Shown: in pieces, positions 28,296 to 37,292 of the stretch
Layout: every line of letters begins with the position of its first letter
Numbering within the stretch: the stretch's first letter is position 1
NCBI RefSeq assembly: GCF_001436115.1
Contig: NZ_AYZQ01000005.1
Span: 62,001 to 126,000 of the forward strand
Reading direction: 5' to 3'
DNA from: Lacticaseibacillus brantae DSM 23927
GTDB taxonomy: Bacteria; Bacillota; Bacilli; Lactobacillales; Lactobacillaceae
DNA length: 64,000 nucleotides
Notes under the pieces: model-generated
Told to the model about the DNA's origin: nothing
The model's input: the letters and a program-made list of their open reading frames with translations, nothing else
The model's database searches: none
Position numbers and translations under genes: made by a program

Positions 28296-29822
28296 CTATC
28301 GCCCTCCTTTCAATTCAACTGGCAGGCCAAAGACTTCAGTGAAGAAGCCCGACTTCCGCGCTAAGGTCCAGCGTTCTAGTTCGACATCATCGTTGGCTTT
28401 GACTGTCAGGACAATTTTGTTTGGTTTCAATGACACACTCAATTGTTGAATCTTTTGTTGGCGCGATGCATCAAGGCTGTCAGACACCCGTAGCAAGGCG
28501 GAGAGTTTAGCAATCCGCAGTCGGATATCAGTCTCAGTTGCTGGAAAGTCTTCCAAGTCTGTTTGTGGGGTATCACTACTGTGAAAATGCGCAATCGTTG
28601 CCACCATCTGCTGTTCCAGTTTGGTTAACCCAATAATATCTGACGCCAAAATAATATAATCTGAATGCGCATAATGCCGATGTGTATCAATATAACTCCC
28701 AATATCATTAACCGTCGCCGCCACTTGCAGCAACAGCCGATCTCGTTTAGTTAACCCATGCAACTTCTTCAATCGATCAAACAACTGCAGGGCGAACTTC
28801 ACTGTTGTCTCACGATGGACGGGGTCAACCTGATACCGATTGGCAAGATTAACCGCACTGGTAATAATTTCTGCACTGGGGTCAAACTTGACCGGTTTAA
28901 AGCCGTCTTCAATCGCTTGATTAACCTCAACGCCATCCAATAACTTCAAGCTCGAAATCCAAATCGTTTGACTATTGAGCATTTTGACCAACTGGTTCAT
29001 CAACAACACGGTTGGGAGGACTTGCGCAACTAGACTCAGGGGGAGATCGTAGTGATCCACTAAGTATTGGTCATTGGCGGAAACAATCCGCTGATACAAC
29101 TCATCAAATTTATCGCGCGTTGTGGAAACACTACTCTCCCCGGCTGGAATCAGGGTTTCAAACACTGATAAGCTACTTCCCATCAGAATCATGTTCGGAT
29201 AACTGACGTTGGGTGGTAATAACCGCATAAAGTCCAAAAGCCGGGAGTCAATAAAGTCCCGCAAAACTTCAACAAAGTTCGGCACATCGCGTTGGACATC
29301 GCGCATCACTTCATAAACTCGTAATGGGCCCAAATTAAAATTACGCGAAAACCCGAACTCACCATCAGCAAATGCAGTGAGTTCCACTGACCCTGAACTG
29401 ATGTCAATCAGCATCGTCCCTGACTGGGTCACTGTTTCAAAGTTCGGGAACCGCGCCATCACCGCTTCATTCCGGAAGAAGGCCTCCTGGGAAATGGAAA
29501 GGTGCGAAATGGGCCAGCCAATTCGATTAAAAATTTGATCCCGGACAAACTCAGCATTGGGTGCTTCAAATAAACTGTGACTTCCGACCACATGGACGCT
29601 CTGAATACCATAGTCTTGAAAAATCTGTTTAATGGCGCGCAGAGCCGTTACAATTGTGTTAACGGTCTCTGGTGAAATACTTTGATCAGCAAAAACGTCT
29701 TCACCCAAGCCAATCGGATACTTGCCCCGCTCCACTTCGACCAAGGTACGTAAGTTTGTAATACTGAAGAAAATGTTCTGTGCGCCAATGACGACAAAAC
29801 CTTGCGTTGTATTTGCCACCAT
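28296..29822 (-). CDS. Ppx/GppA family protein with HD-like domain (long form)
   Basis: 508 residues. An actin-fold Ppx/GppA half (1 to about 300) joins a C-terminal HD-like half. The first phosphate loop, normally IDLGSNS, reads VIGAQNIFFSI, so the Asp and the Ser-Asn pattern are lost; the second loop MLIDISSGSVEL is kept. In the HD-like half the expected His-Asp reads VNDIGSYID, with Asn for His. It may be a weak enzyme, a binding protein or a regulator of its ppk neighbour. First gene of the operon; a weak AGGGA precedes the start. Confidence 0.85.
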   Translation of the reverse strand: MVANTTQGFVVIGAQNIFFSITNLRTLVEVERGKYPIGLGEDVFADQSISPETVNTIVTALRAIKQIFQDYGIQSVHVVGSHSLFEAPNAEFVRDQIFNRIGWPISHLSISQEAFFRNEAVMARFPNFETVTQSGTMLIDISSGSVELTAFADGEFGFSRNFNLGPLRVYEVMRDVQRDVPNFVEVLRDFIDSRLLDFMRLLPPNVSYPNMILMGSSLSVFETLIPAGESSVSTTRDKFDELYQRIVSANDQYLVDHYDLPLSLVAQVLPTVLLMNQLVKMLNSQTIWISSLKLLDGVEVNQAIEDGFKPVKFDPSAEIITSAVNLANRYQVDPVHRETTVKFALQLFDRLKKLHGLTKRDRLLLQVAATVNDIGSYIDTHRHYAHSDYIILASDIIGLTKLEQQMVATIAHFHSSDTPQTDLEDFPATETDIRLRIAKLSALLRVSDSLDASRQQKIQQLSVSLKPNKIVLTVKANDDVELERWTLARKSGFFTEVFGLPVELKGGR

Positions 29823-29997
29823 ATTCCCTGCTTTCTACTTGCTTTACTCCATGATAGCACTGGAGCCAGAAACTTCGCACTTTCAAACCTTGTCAGATTC
29901 TGCTTTGAAATGGTCGCCCCTAAGTAAGCGTTTTTATCTCATGCGTGGTTGTGCTAGACTGAAACTGTACCTACAGAATGATGAAGGAGTGGACTCG

Positions 29998-30915
29998 ATG
30001 AAAATGCTTGATTTAGGCGGTTCAGGACTCGTAGCTTCTGAAATTGCCTTAGGTGTCATGCGCATCACGAAGTTAGACCAGGCTGGTGCCACGGATTTGC
30101 TGGAACATGCCTATGAAGCGGGCGTGAATTTCTTTGATAATGCCGATATTTATGATGGCGGCAAGGCGGAAACCCTGTTTGGGGAGGCCTTGAAGGCAGC
30201 AAGTTTCAAACGCGAAGACGTTTTGGTGCAAACCAAAGTCGGAATTGTGAACCATCGCTATGATTTCTCCAAGGCCCATATCCTTGAAGCTGTCGACGCC
30301 AGTTTAAACCGCCTGGGCTTAGATTACGTGGATAGCTTGTTGCTTCATCGGCCAGATCCTTTGATGGAACCAGATGACATCGCTGAAGCCTTCCTCGAAT
30401 TGCAAAATAGTGGTAAGGTCCGGCAATTTGGTGTGTCTAATTTCAACCCTATGCAAGTAGAACTCCTTCAACAGGCAGTTCCGCAACGCTTGATTGCCAA
30501 CCAATTACAACTGTCCATCATGCACACCGGGATGATTGATTTTGGCCTGCATACCAATATGACCGATGACCGGTCCATCAATCATGATGGCGGCATCCTT
30601 GAATACAGTCGCATGACTGGCATGGCCATCCAAGCATGGAGTCCCTATCAATACGGATTCTTTGACGGTGTCTTCATCGACAATCCTAAATTCCCTGAAC
30701 TCAACAAGTTGCTCCACGAATTAGCCGACAAGTACAATACCAATGTCAACGCCATCGCCTCTGCCTGGATTCTGCGGATTCCTGGCGATATTCAAGTGAT
30801 TGCTGGGACCACTAATGCTAAGCGCATTGCTGAAATCGCTGAGGCTGATCAAGCCCCTCTGACCGCCCAAGAATGGTATGACGTCTACTTCGCGGCCGGC
30901 AACGATTTGCCATAG
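29998..30915 (+). CDS. Aldo/keto reductase
   Basis: 305 residues, TIM-barrel aldo/keto reductase of the YdhF/oxidoreductase branch. FFDNADIYDGG provides the catalytic Asp and Tyr, VLVQTKVGI the Lys, and LLLHRPDPL the His. It reduces aldehydes or ketones with NADPH; substrate unknown. AAGGAG is nine bases before ATG 29998. It is divergent from the polyphosphate operon; a weak cre-like sequence (29923-29936, two mismatches) lies in the promoter region. Confidence 0.9.
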   Translation: MKMLDLGGSGLVASEIALGVMRITKLDQAGATDLLEHAYEAGVNFFDNADIYDGGKAETLFGEALKAASFKREDVLVQTKVGIVNHRYDFSKAHILEAVDASLNRLGLDYVDSLLLHRPDPLMEPDDIAEAFLELQNSGKVRQFGVSNFNPMQVELLQQAVPQRLIANQLQLSIMHTGMIDFGLHTNMTDDRSINHDGGILEYSRMTGMAIQAWSPYQYGFFDGVFIDNPKFPELNKLLHELADKYNTNVNAIASAWILRIPGDIQVIAGTTNAKRIAEIAEADQAPLTAQEWYDVYFAAGNDLP

Positions 30916-30945
30916 AACTCTAATCAACTAATAAGCCAGTCAACA

Positions 30946-30988
30946 GGCCGGATTTTCGCAGTTTCGCGAACTCCCGGTCTTTTTTTTG
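30946..30988 (+). terminator. Terminator of the aldo/keto reductase gene
   Basis: GGCCGG and CCGGTC enclose a CGC/GCG inner helix, followed by eight T. Confidence 0.82.
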
Positions 30989-31033
30989 CGATTTTTATGG
31001 GCAATCTGATTCAAGCCTACTGACTAATGGTGT

Positions 31034-31039
31034 TATACT
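31034..31039 (+). promoter_or_regulatory. -10 box of the cfa promoter
   Basis: TATACT about 37 bases before the cfa start, with a weak -35 (TTCAAG) 18 bases upstream. Confidence 0.5.
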
Positions 31040-31075
31040 TTCAAAGTACTTCATTTTAGAAAGTAGGACGGTTCA

Positions 31076-32260
31076 ATGTTAACTAAGAAGTTTTACCAGA
31101 CGTTACTCGGCCACTCGTTCAATATTCCTGTGACCGTCAATTATTGGGATGGCACCAGCGAGACGTATGGCGATGGCGACGCGCAAGCCACCATCACTTT
31201 CAAAAAAGAAATTCCCATGTCCGCTGTGACCAAAAACGCCTCTTTAGCGCTTGGCGAAGCCTATATGGCTGGTGATATCGAAATCGAAGGCCCAGGCAAG
31301 TTCCCAATCCAAACAGTCTTGAATGCGGCCTACGCCAGCGCTGAAAGCTTCATGCGCGATTCCAAATGGCGGAAGTTCATCCCAAAGCAATCACATAGTG
31401 AAAAGGCTAGTAAGCATGATATTCAAGCCCACTATGATTTAGGCAATGACTTCTACAAATTGTGGCTCGATCCAACCATGACGTATTCCTGCGCTTACTT
31501 TAATAGCTGGGATGATGATTTGGAAACGGCGCAAAAGAACAAAGTGATGCACATTTTGCGCAAGCTGAACCCACAACCAGGTCGGACTTTACTAGACATC
31601 GGTTGTGGCTGGGGCACATTGATGCTCACTGCCGCCAAGGTCTTCAAGCTGAAGGTTGTTGGGATTACTTTGAGCCAAGAACAATTCGACTATGTCAACC
31701 AGCAGATTAAGGACCAAGGCCTTGAGGACGTCGCCACAGTCATCTTGACTGACTATCGCGAACTCAAGACTGATCCATTCGACTATGTCACTTCTGTCGG
31801 CATGTTCGAACACGTTGGCCAAGAAAACTTGGGCTTATATTTCCAAGATGTGGCACGTTTCTTGAAGCCTAACGCTGTCGCTTTAATCCATGGGATTACT
31901 CGGATGCAAGGTGGCGCCAATAATGCTTGGCTCAACAAGTACATTTTCCCAGGTGGTTATGTTCCCGGCTTAGCCGAAAACATTCAACATATCGCGGATG
32001 CCCAATTACAAGTGAGCGACGTCGAATCTTTACGCCGCCACTACCAACGGACGACCGAAATTTGGGATGAAAACTTCAACGCCCATCGCGATGAAATTCA
32101 ACAAATGCAAGGCGAAAGCTTCACCCGCATGTGGGACTTATACCTGCAAGCAGCTGCTGCTTCCTTTGAATCTGGTAATATTGATGTCATTCAATATCTC
32201 ATGTCCAAGGGGCCTTCAGGTGCTGAATTACCTGCGACTCGCGATTACATGTACTTATAA
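31076..32260 (+). CDS. cfa: Cyclopropane-fatty-acyl-phospholipid synthase
   Basis: 394 residues. An N-terminal lipid-binding region is followed by the methyltransferase domain: [18 protein letters not shown], the SAM loop [12 protein letters not shown], and the catalytic region FEHVGQENL and [12 protein letters not shown]. It adds a methylene from SAM to double bonds of membrane phospholipid acyl chains, raising acid, osmotic and freezing tolerance in lactobacilli. AGGA precedes the ATG. It is a single-gene unit between terminators. Confidence 0.96.
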   Translation: MLTKKFYQTLLGHSFNIPVTVNYWDGTSETYGDGDAQATITFKKEIPMSAVTKNASLALGEAYMAGDIEIEGPGKFPIQTVLNAAYASAESFMRDSKWRKFIPKQSHSEKASKHDIQAHYDLGNDFYKLWLDPTMTYSCAYFNSWDDDLETAQKNKVMHILRKLNPQPGRTLLDIGCGWGTLMLTAAKVFKLKVVGITLSQEQFDYVNQQIKDQGLEDVATVILTDYRELKTDPFDYVTSVGMFEHVGQENLGLYFQDVARFLKPNAVALIHGITRMQGGANNAWLNKYIFPGGYVPGLAENIQHIADAQLQVSDVESLRRHYQRTTEIWDENFNAHRDEIQQMQGESFTRMWDLYLQAAAASFESGNIDVIQYLMSKGPSGAELPATRDYMYL

Positions 32261-32295
32261 GCTGTGGCAAAAGATTAGTTAACCGATTTGGTATT

Positions 32296-32338
32296 AAAAA
32301 AGGTGATGACAAAACGAAGTTTTGTCATCACCTTTTTT
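32296..32338. terminator. Bidirectional terminator between cfa and the acetyltransferase
   Basis: A perfect 17-18 bp stem, AAAAGGTGATGACAAAAC paired with its complement around 2-4 bases, has A-runs before it and T-runs after. Confidence 0.92.
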
Positions 32339-32343
32339 GTGTG

Positions 32344-32877
32344 TCAATCACTAACTAATTTGCTATATAACACGGCATCGCTAACGCCTTCAGGCAACAC
32401 CAGCGCCTGGCGCAAGATACCCTCTTGTTGAAACCCACGACGCTGGGCCACCGCTTGGCTAGCCGTATTGGTGTTGGCCGCCACCAGCACTAATCGCGTT
32501 AATGCCAATTCACGAAAGGCAACACGTTCAACCGCTGCCAAAGCTGCAGTCACCACACCGCGGCCTCGATAAGTTTTGCCCAGCCAGTAACCAATTTCAC
32601 CGGTGCGATTCTCAGCATCAAGCTGATGGATATCAATCATCCCAGCTGCTTGGCCTTCCACAAGGATAACTGCGGCCCAAAGCTGGTCCTGACTCACTTG
32701 TTCTCGCACAAAATGAAGAAACCGCGCTTCATCTTCAACTGTCTTGGTTTTCTCGACCCAAGGTAAGAACCGTCCCAATCCAGGTCGGTCAGCATCTACC
32801 AGGGTAAACAACGCAGTCGCGTCATGAATTTCTGGAAACTTTAACTGAACGTGTGCATTGACTGGAATGGTAAACAT
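32344..32877 (-). CDS. GNAT acetyltransferase, RimJ/RimL-like
   Basis: 177 residues. The acetyl-CoA loop GKTYRGRGVVTAAL, the GEIGYWLG strand before it and ASQAVAQRRGFQQEGILRQA after it are typical of the RimL/ribosomal-protein N-acetyltransferase branch. The target is unknown. It follows the MATE gene by 11 bases and is probably co-transcribed with it. Confidence 0.88.
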   Translation of the reverse strand: MFTIPVNAHVQLKFPEIHDATALFTLVDADRPGLGRFLPWVEKTKTVEDEARFLHFVREQVSQDQLWAAVILVEGQAAGMIDIHQLDAENRTGEIGYWLGKTYRGRGVVTAALAAVERVAFRELALTRLVLVAANTNTASQAVAQRRGFQQEGILRQALVLPEGVSDAVLYSKLVSD

Positions 32878-32888
32878 TGTGTGGCCCC

Positions 32889-34244
32889 CTATTCAAGTTC
32901 GTGTACCTGCTCATCTTCTTGCTGGCGGAGTTTCTTCATGGTCCGGAAATAAGCACTGACGAGCACTAAGACGGATCCAAACCATGCCAACGGATTAGCA
33001 AGTGACGCCCCAGCAAAGCCAAAGTTGGCCACAAGGACGACGCCTGCAAACGCCCGCATAAAGAGTTCAAAGAACCCAGCAATCGTGGGGACAACACTTT
33101 GCCCCAAGCCTTGGAGCAAGTTACGAATCGTAAACAGAATCGCCAGCAGCCAGTACATGCTGGCATTAAAGTGGAAATACGTTTGCGCTAACGCAGTCAC
33201 AGCTGGCTCATTTGGGCCCAGGAACAAATTGACCAAGGGTTTCCCGAAGACAATAATGAGAAAGCCCAAAATTGCCGAAATCGAAACATTCAACAGTAAC
33301 GTTTGATGCACCCCACGGCGAATTCGACCATATTCTTTGGCCCCCAGATTTTGGGCGGCATAGGTTGCCATAGTCACCCCAAAGGAGGAGGCAGGTAAAG
33401 TCGCTAATTGATCGATTCGGCCTGCTGCCGTGTATGCAGCCACCGCATCAGTCCCCAAGGTATTCAGCATAATTTGTAAAATCACAGAGCCAATAGCAAT
33501 GATGGACATTTGAAATCCCATCGGTAAACCCACTTTGAGATGATCTTTAATGAGCTTGAAGTCGATGGCCATATCTTTACGGCGTAACACCAATAATGGA
33601 ATCCGATGCTTAATGTATATCCAACATAACAACGCTGAAATAAATTCCGCACTCACCGTCGCGACGCCGGCACCAGCCACACCCATTTTGAATTCAAGGA
33701 TGAACAAAAAGTCCAAGGCAATGTTAATAATCGTCGCAATAATTAAGAACAGCAGCGGCGTGCGACTATCGCCTAATGCCCGAATCATATTGCTTAATAA
33801 GTTAAAGCCCATTGAGGCGATTGTGCCGGCAAACATAATCCGTAGAAAAGCGATTGCTCCCGGCAGGATAGCTTTAGGCGTTTGCATAAATATCAGTAGC
33901 GGTTCAGTCAGGGTCACCGAGACGGCCGTCAAAACGACCGCAATGGCTAAACTAATCCAGATGCTGGTCGCAAAACTGCGGCGAACCGCACGTCCATCCC
34001 CCGCTCCGTACGCTTGCGCGGTCAGGATGGATAACCCAGCCGTGGTGCCCTGAGCAAAACCAATCACAAGAAAGGTCAGACTACCTGTCGCACCAACCGC
34101 TGCCAGTGCCGTTTCCCCAATTATTCGGCCGACAATCAAAGCATCCATGAAACTGTACAATTGCTGGAAGATATTCCCAATCAACAGCGGAATCGTAAAC
34201 ATGATCACCAATTTGATGGGGTTCCCTTTTGTTAAGGTATGCAC
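32889..34244 (-). CDS. MATE family efflux transporter
   Basis: 451 residues, about 12 membrane helices in two repeated halves. NIFQQLYSFMDALIVGRIIG near the N-terminus and the matching LGTDAVAAYTAAGRIDQL in the second half are typical of MATE (DinF/NorM) proteins. It exports cationic drugs or metabolites, driven by H+ or Na+. The start is GTG at 34244, seven bases after GGAGG. It heads a two-gene unit with the acetyltransferase. Confidence 0.93.
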   Translation of the reverse strand: MHTLTKGNPIKLVIMFTIPLLIGNIFQQLYSFMDALIVGRIIGETALAAVGATGSLTFLVIGFAQGTTAGLSILTAQAYGAGDGRAVRRSFATSIWISLAIAVVLTAVSVTLTEPLLIFMQTPKAILPGAIAFLRIMFAGTIASMGFNLLSNMIRALGDSRTPLLFLIIATIINIALDFLFILEFKMGVAGAGVATVSAEFISALLCWIYIKHRIPLLVLRRKDMAIDFKLIKDHLKVGLPMGFQMSIIAIGSVILQIMLNTLGTDAVAAYTAAGRIDQLATLPASSFGVTMATYAAQNLGAKEYGRIRRGVHQTLLLNVSISAILGFLIIVFGKPLVNLFLGPNEPAVTALAQTYFHFNASMYWLLAILFTIRNLLQGLGQSVVPTIAGFFELFMRAFAGVVLVANFGFAGASLANPLAWFGSVLVLVSAYFRTMKKLRQQEDEQVHELE

Positions 34245-34351
34245 GTGTTCGCCTCCCTATTTCATCATCTTTAAGCATTTTACCGCAGTTAATCCTGGGT
34301 AAATAGGGGTAAGCTCAAAATATCCAACAATCATGATATTATCTCAATGCC

Positions 34352-34385
34352 AAAAAAAAGAGCCCCCCACTCATGTGAGGGCTCT
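34352..34385 (-). terminator. Terminator of the lemA-TPM operon
   Basis: AGAGCC and GGCTCT close a GC-rich stem including CTCAC/GTGGG, followed by eight T on the minus strand. Confidence 0.85.
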
Positions 34386-34400
34386 GGAAACGAGATTCAA

Positions 34401-35270
34401 TTAAATATCGGCGCCACCGCCGCCGCTGGAACCACCGCCCCAGTTGCCGCCATCGCCACCGCCGAAACCACCGCCACCACCAAAGCCACTTCCGCCGCCG
34501 CCCCAAGGGCCGCGCCGATTACCGGATGATAGTAATGATCCTAACAAGAACCACAGCCATGAATTGCCACCGCCACCGCGGCCGCCTCGGCCACGGCCTG
34601 AACCGCCAAAGAGAAGCAGTAACACGACAACCACGGCAATTACAATGCCTAAACCGCGGGCCAACAGGTTACCGCCAGAATTGTTACGCTGTTTCGTCTT
34701 AAGTTGATCCAATTCATCGTCAGAGACTGTGTTAGCGTCTTTAGCGAAATGGTATTTCTGATCAATGACCGTCGCCACCGTGTTGAAAACCTGGCGAATC
34801 CCTTTATCATTGTCAGCCTGATTTTTAGACTTCAAATCACTTTTTGACGCCACTAAGATTTTGTTGGCCAAGAGGTCCGGCAAATCCGGCTCGAGGCCGT
34901 ACCCGACTTCAATTCGGACATTATGGGCGCCGTCGTTGTCAGCAAAGACAATCAAAACCCCATTATCTTCACCTTTTTGACTAATCCCCCATTTTTGAAA
35001 TAAATCTGGGGCATAACTACTGATTGCATCGCCGTCAGTCGATTTCACCACGGCAACGGCGATCTTGGGCTTTTGCTTCGACTCAGAATAGGTCCGGTTC
35101 TTGTCGGTAATAATCGTCTTAGTTTCTTGAGATAAAATACCAAGCTGATCAACATAACTCACATTGCCGGGGCGGTCAGGCAGCGTCTCGGCATGCACTG
35201 TTTGACTCGCAAAGAAGAAACTCAGCAATGGTAATAATAAGATTGCCCACAGAGCATGGCGTTTACGCAT
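34401..35270 (-). CDS. TPM-domain membrane protein with Gly-rich tail (YgcG-like)
   Basis: 289 residues. A signal-type segment (MRKRHALWAILLLPLLSFFF, then SQTVHAE) is followed by the extracytoplasmic TPM domain (VSYVDQLGILSQETK, IAVAVVKSTDGD, NGVLIVFADNDG, VRIEVGYGLEP). One transmembrane helix (IVIAVVVVLLLLF) precedes a very Gly-rich tail with scattered Arg, Ser and Phe. It is proposed to act with LemA in envelope maintenance. The start at 35270 follows GGTAGGTGAG; an ATG at 35297 overlapping the lemA stop is the alternative. Confidence 0.87.
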   Translation of the reverse strand: MRKRHALWAILLLPLLSFFFASQTVHAETLPDRPGNVSYVDQLGILSQETKTIITDKNRTYSESKQKPKIAVAVVKSTDGDAISSYAPDLFQKWGISQKGEDNGVLIVFADNDGAHNVRIEVGYGLEPDLPDLLANKILVASKSDLKSKNQADNDKGIRQVFNTVATVIDQKYHFAKDANTVSDDELDQLKTKQRNNSGGNLLARGLGIVIAVVVVLLLLFGGSGRGRGGRGGGGNSWLWFLLGSLLSSGNRRGPWGGGGSGFGGGGGFGGGDGGNWGGGSSGGGGADI

Positions 35271-35296
35271 GCGCTCACCTACCTTCTGCTTTGACA

Positions 35297-35881
35297 TTAG
35301 TCAGTCAGGTTCACTTGCGGTGCCTTGTCAGCGCCGGGGTTCGCCTTAAAGGTAGCTTTTTGGCCTAAGCCCATCATGCCGGCGAAAAGATTCTTTGGGA
35401 ACGAAACGACACTCTGATTATAGTCACGGACTTCATCGATATACCGTTTACGTTCGACAGAGATACGGTTCTCGCTACCTTCTAATTGCGCCATCAAGGA
35501 CTCAACTTGGTTGTTACTCTTCAAATCGGGATAATTCTCGTTAATGACATTGATTAATGTGCCGACGGATTGACCCAAAGCTGCATCAGCGTTGGCCTTA
35601 TCGGTTGTTGACTTCGCAGCAGAATAGTTTTCCCGGGCCTTGGAAATATCACCAAAAACCTTCTGTTCCTGCTTCATAGAACCCTTAACGGAATTAACCA
35701 GATTAGGAATGAGATCGGCACGGCGTTGCATCACGTTCTCAACTTGACTCCATTGTGCCTCGACAGTTTGGTTTTGGCGGGCCAGTGAGTTATATGTTGA
35801 AATACCGAAAATTCCTAACACAACAACAATCACGCCAATAACAATCCCAGTGATTGCTAAGGGGCTTAATTTCTTATTCAT
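35297..35881 (-). CDS. lemA: LemA family membrane protein
   Basis: 194 residues. One N-terminal membrane helix (LAITGIVIGVIVVVLGIF) precedes the LemA helical domain: YNSLARQNQTVEAQWSQVENVMQRRADLIPNLVNSVKG and the later YPDLKSN. Topology puts the N-terminus outside and the helical bundle exposed. The function is unknown; lemA and TPM genes are often paired, as here. GGAGGAG precedes the ATG. An operon with the TPM gene, coupled by TAATG. Confidence 0.93.
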   Translation of the reverse strand: MNKKLSPLAITGIVIGVIVVVLGIFGISTYNSLARQNQTVEAQWSQVENVMQRRADLIPNLVNSVKGSMKQEQKVFGDISKARENYSAAKSTTDKANADAALGQSVGTLINVINENYPDLKSNNQVESLMAQLEGSENRISVERKRYIDEVRDYNQSVVSFPKNLFAGMMGLGQKATFKANPGADKAPQVNLTD

Positions 35882-35960
35882 GAGTTTGCTCCTCCATCTT
35901 TGTCTGATGGTTTAATTGTAGCATGCCGGCCCACGCAAACATCAGTCTTAAGACGCAGCC

Positions 35961-36974
35961 CTAGAAATAATTTACGCCAATGGCATCGCGGACTTCTTGA
36001 AGCGTTTGGTTGGCAACAATGTTGGCTTTCTCACTGCCAGTCTTCAAAATATTGATCACGCCACCCATGTCTTTGGCATATTCTGCTCGCCGTTCACGAA
36101 TCGGCGCCAGAACGCTATCCATGACTTCCATCAAATAGCGTTTGAGCTTCACATCCCCAAGACCACCGGCTTGATATTGGGCTTTGAGGTCAGCAATCTT
36201 CTGCTTGTCATCGCCAAAAACATCGAGATAGGTGAAGACCACGTTGCCTTCGACCTGGCCTGGATCTTCGACATGAATATGGTTGGGATCGGTATACATC
36301 GCCATGATTTTCTTTTGCACAGTGTCTGCGTCATCGGCTAAGTAAATCCCGTTGCCCAATGACTTGCTCATCTTGGCATTGCCATCAATCCCCGGTAAAC
36401 GGCCAGAACCCTTTGGTGGGAAGTAGCCCGTCGGTTCAACTAACACATCACGATTGTAAGTGTGATTAAAAGTCCGCACAATTTCCCGGGTCTGTTCGAG
36501 CATGGGTTCTTGATCATCCCCCACTGGCACGGTATCAGCTTTAAAAGCGGTGATATCAGCCGCTTGGCTCACTGGATAGGTAAAGAAGCCAGCTGGCACA
36601 CTCTGGCCAAAGGCTTTCTGTTTAATTTCGGCCTTCACGGTTGGGTTGCGTTCAAGTCGAGCCACGGTAACCAAATCCAAGTAATACATCGTTAATTCAT
36701 TCAAGGCCGGAATTTGTGATTGAACGAGAATCGTTGACTTGGCGGGGTCAATCCCAACAGCCAAATAATCCAATGCCACTTCCAGCAGTGAATTCTTGAT
36801 TTTCTCGGGATCGCGGGCATTATCAGTCAATGCCTGCATATCGGCAATCATGATATAGGGCGTATAGTCCCCAGAATTTTGTAACATCACGCGGTTGCGT
36901 AGTGAACCAATGTAGTGGCCAATATGCAGCCGGCCGGTTGGTCGGTCACCAGTTAGAATTACTTTTTTTGCCAT
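35961..36974 (-). CDS. trpS: Tryptophanyl-tRNA synthetase
   Basis: 337 residues, a class Ic synthetase. [11 protein letters not shown] has the HIGH motif at 17-20, and KMSKS lies near 195 in [11 protein letters not shown]. Pocket motifs such as the [16 protein letters not shown] stretch are present. It charges tRNA-Trp. GAGGAGG precedes the ATG. Expression is set by the T-box leader immediately upstream, so transcription should rise when uncharged tRNA-Trp accumulates. Confidence 0.97.
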   Translation of the reverse strand: MAKKVILTGDRPTGRLHIGHYIGSLRNRVMLQNSGDYTPYIMIADMQALTDNARDPEKIKNSLLEVALDYLAVGIDPAKSTILVQSQIPALNELTMYYLDLVTVARLERNPTVKAEIKQKAFGQSVPAGFFTYPVSQAADITAFKADTVPVGDDQEPMLEQTREIVRTFNHTYNRDVLVEPTGYFPPKGSGRLPGIDGNAKMSKSLGNGIYLADDADTVQKKIMAMYTDPNHIHVEDPGQVEGNVVFTYLDVFGDDKQKIADLKAQYQAGGLGDVKLKRYLMEVMDSVLAPIRERRAEYAKDMGGVINILKTGSEKANIVANQTLQEVRDAIGVNYF

Positions 36975-36992
36975 GTGTTTTCCTCCTCAAAC

Positions 36993-37203
36993 TAAAAAAA
37001 GTCGCCCTATGTTATTCACATAGGACGGCTGTGCGCGGTACCACCTAGTTTATCTGCCTAAAGGCAAATCACTCTATGGCTTAAGGCGCACCCACCGATT
37101 TCCCCCATGTAAGCCAATTCGCAATCATCACACGGCTAACGTTCCAGTCCAGTTAGCTTCCTGAACGTGTTAATGACGCTACTCATTACATGCATAGGTT
37201 TCA
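36993..37203 (-). ncRNA. T-box leader, tryptophan-specific
   Basis: On the minus strand the leader has a stem I whose specifier loop is bounded by catgta/tacatg and tcat/atga helices. AGTA is on the 5' side and GAATTGG on the 3' side, so the specifier TGG (37116-37114) is a Trp codon, as expected before trpS. The conserved antiterminator bulge region GGTGGTACCGCG is at 37046-37035. The competing terminator (CCTATGTG paired with CACATAGG-like arms, then seven T) lies at 36994-37027. All three landmarks agree. Confidence 0.93.
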
Positions 37204-37209
37204 ATCAAA

Positions 37210-37237
37210 ATCATAACCAAGCCACCCGCTAAAGTCA
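37210..37237 (-). promoter_or_regulatory. Promoter of the trpS T-box transcript
   Basis: TTGACT (37237-37232) and TATGAT (37215-37210) are separated by exactly 17 bases, placing the start of the leader near 37203. Confidence 0.78.
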
Positions 37238-37253
37238 ATTCACGTCTCAACAC

Positions 37254-37289
37254 AACAAGCCACTCGCAAAGCACCGCGAGTGGCTTGTT
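37254..37289. terminator. Hairpin terminator after the osmoprotectant operon
   Basis: A perfect 14-bp stem, AACAAGCCACTCGC paired with its complement around eight bases. The T-run is short, but the stem follows the reductase stop by four bases. Confidence 0.75.
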
Positions 37290-37292
37290 TGT

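Noticed and set aside
29722-29997. N-terminal extension of the aldo/keto reductase
   Set aside because: The first 92 codons overlap the start of the polyphosphate operon on the other strand and match no family; the real start at 29998 has AAGGAG.
34347-34707. Proline-rich and Ala/Thr-rich open frames opposite the TPM gene
   Set aside because: They are the antisense of the Gly-rich tail of the TPM protein and have no ribosome binding sites.
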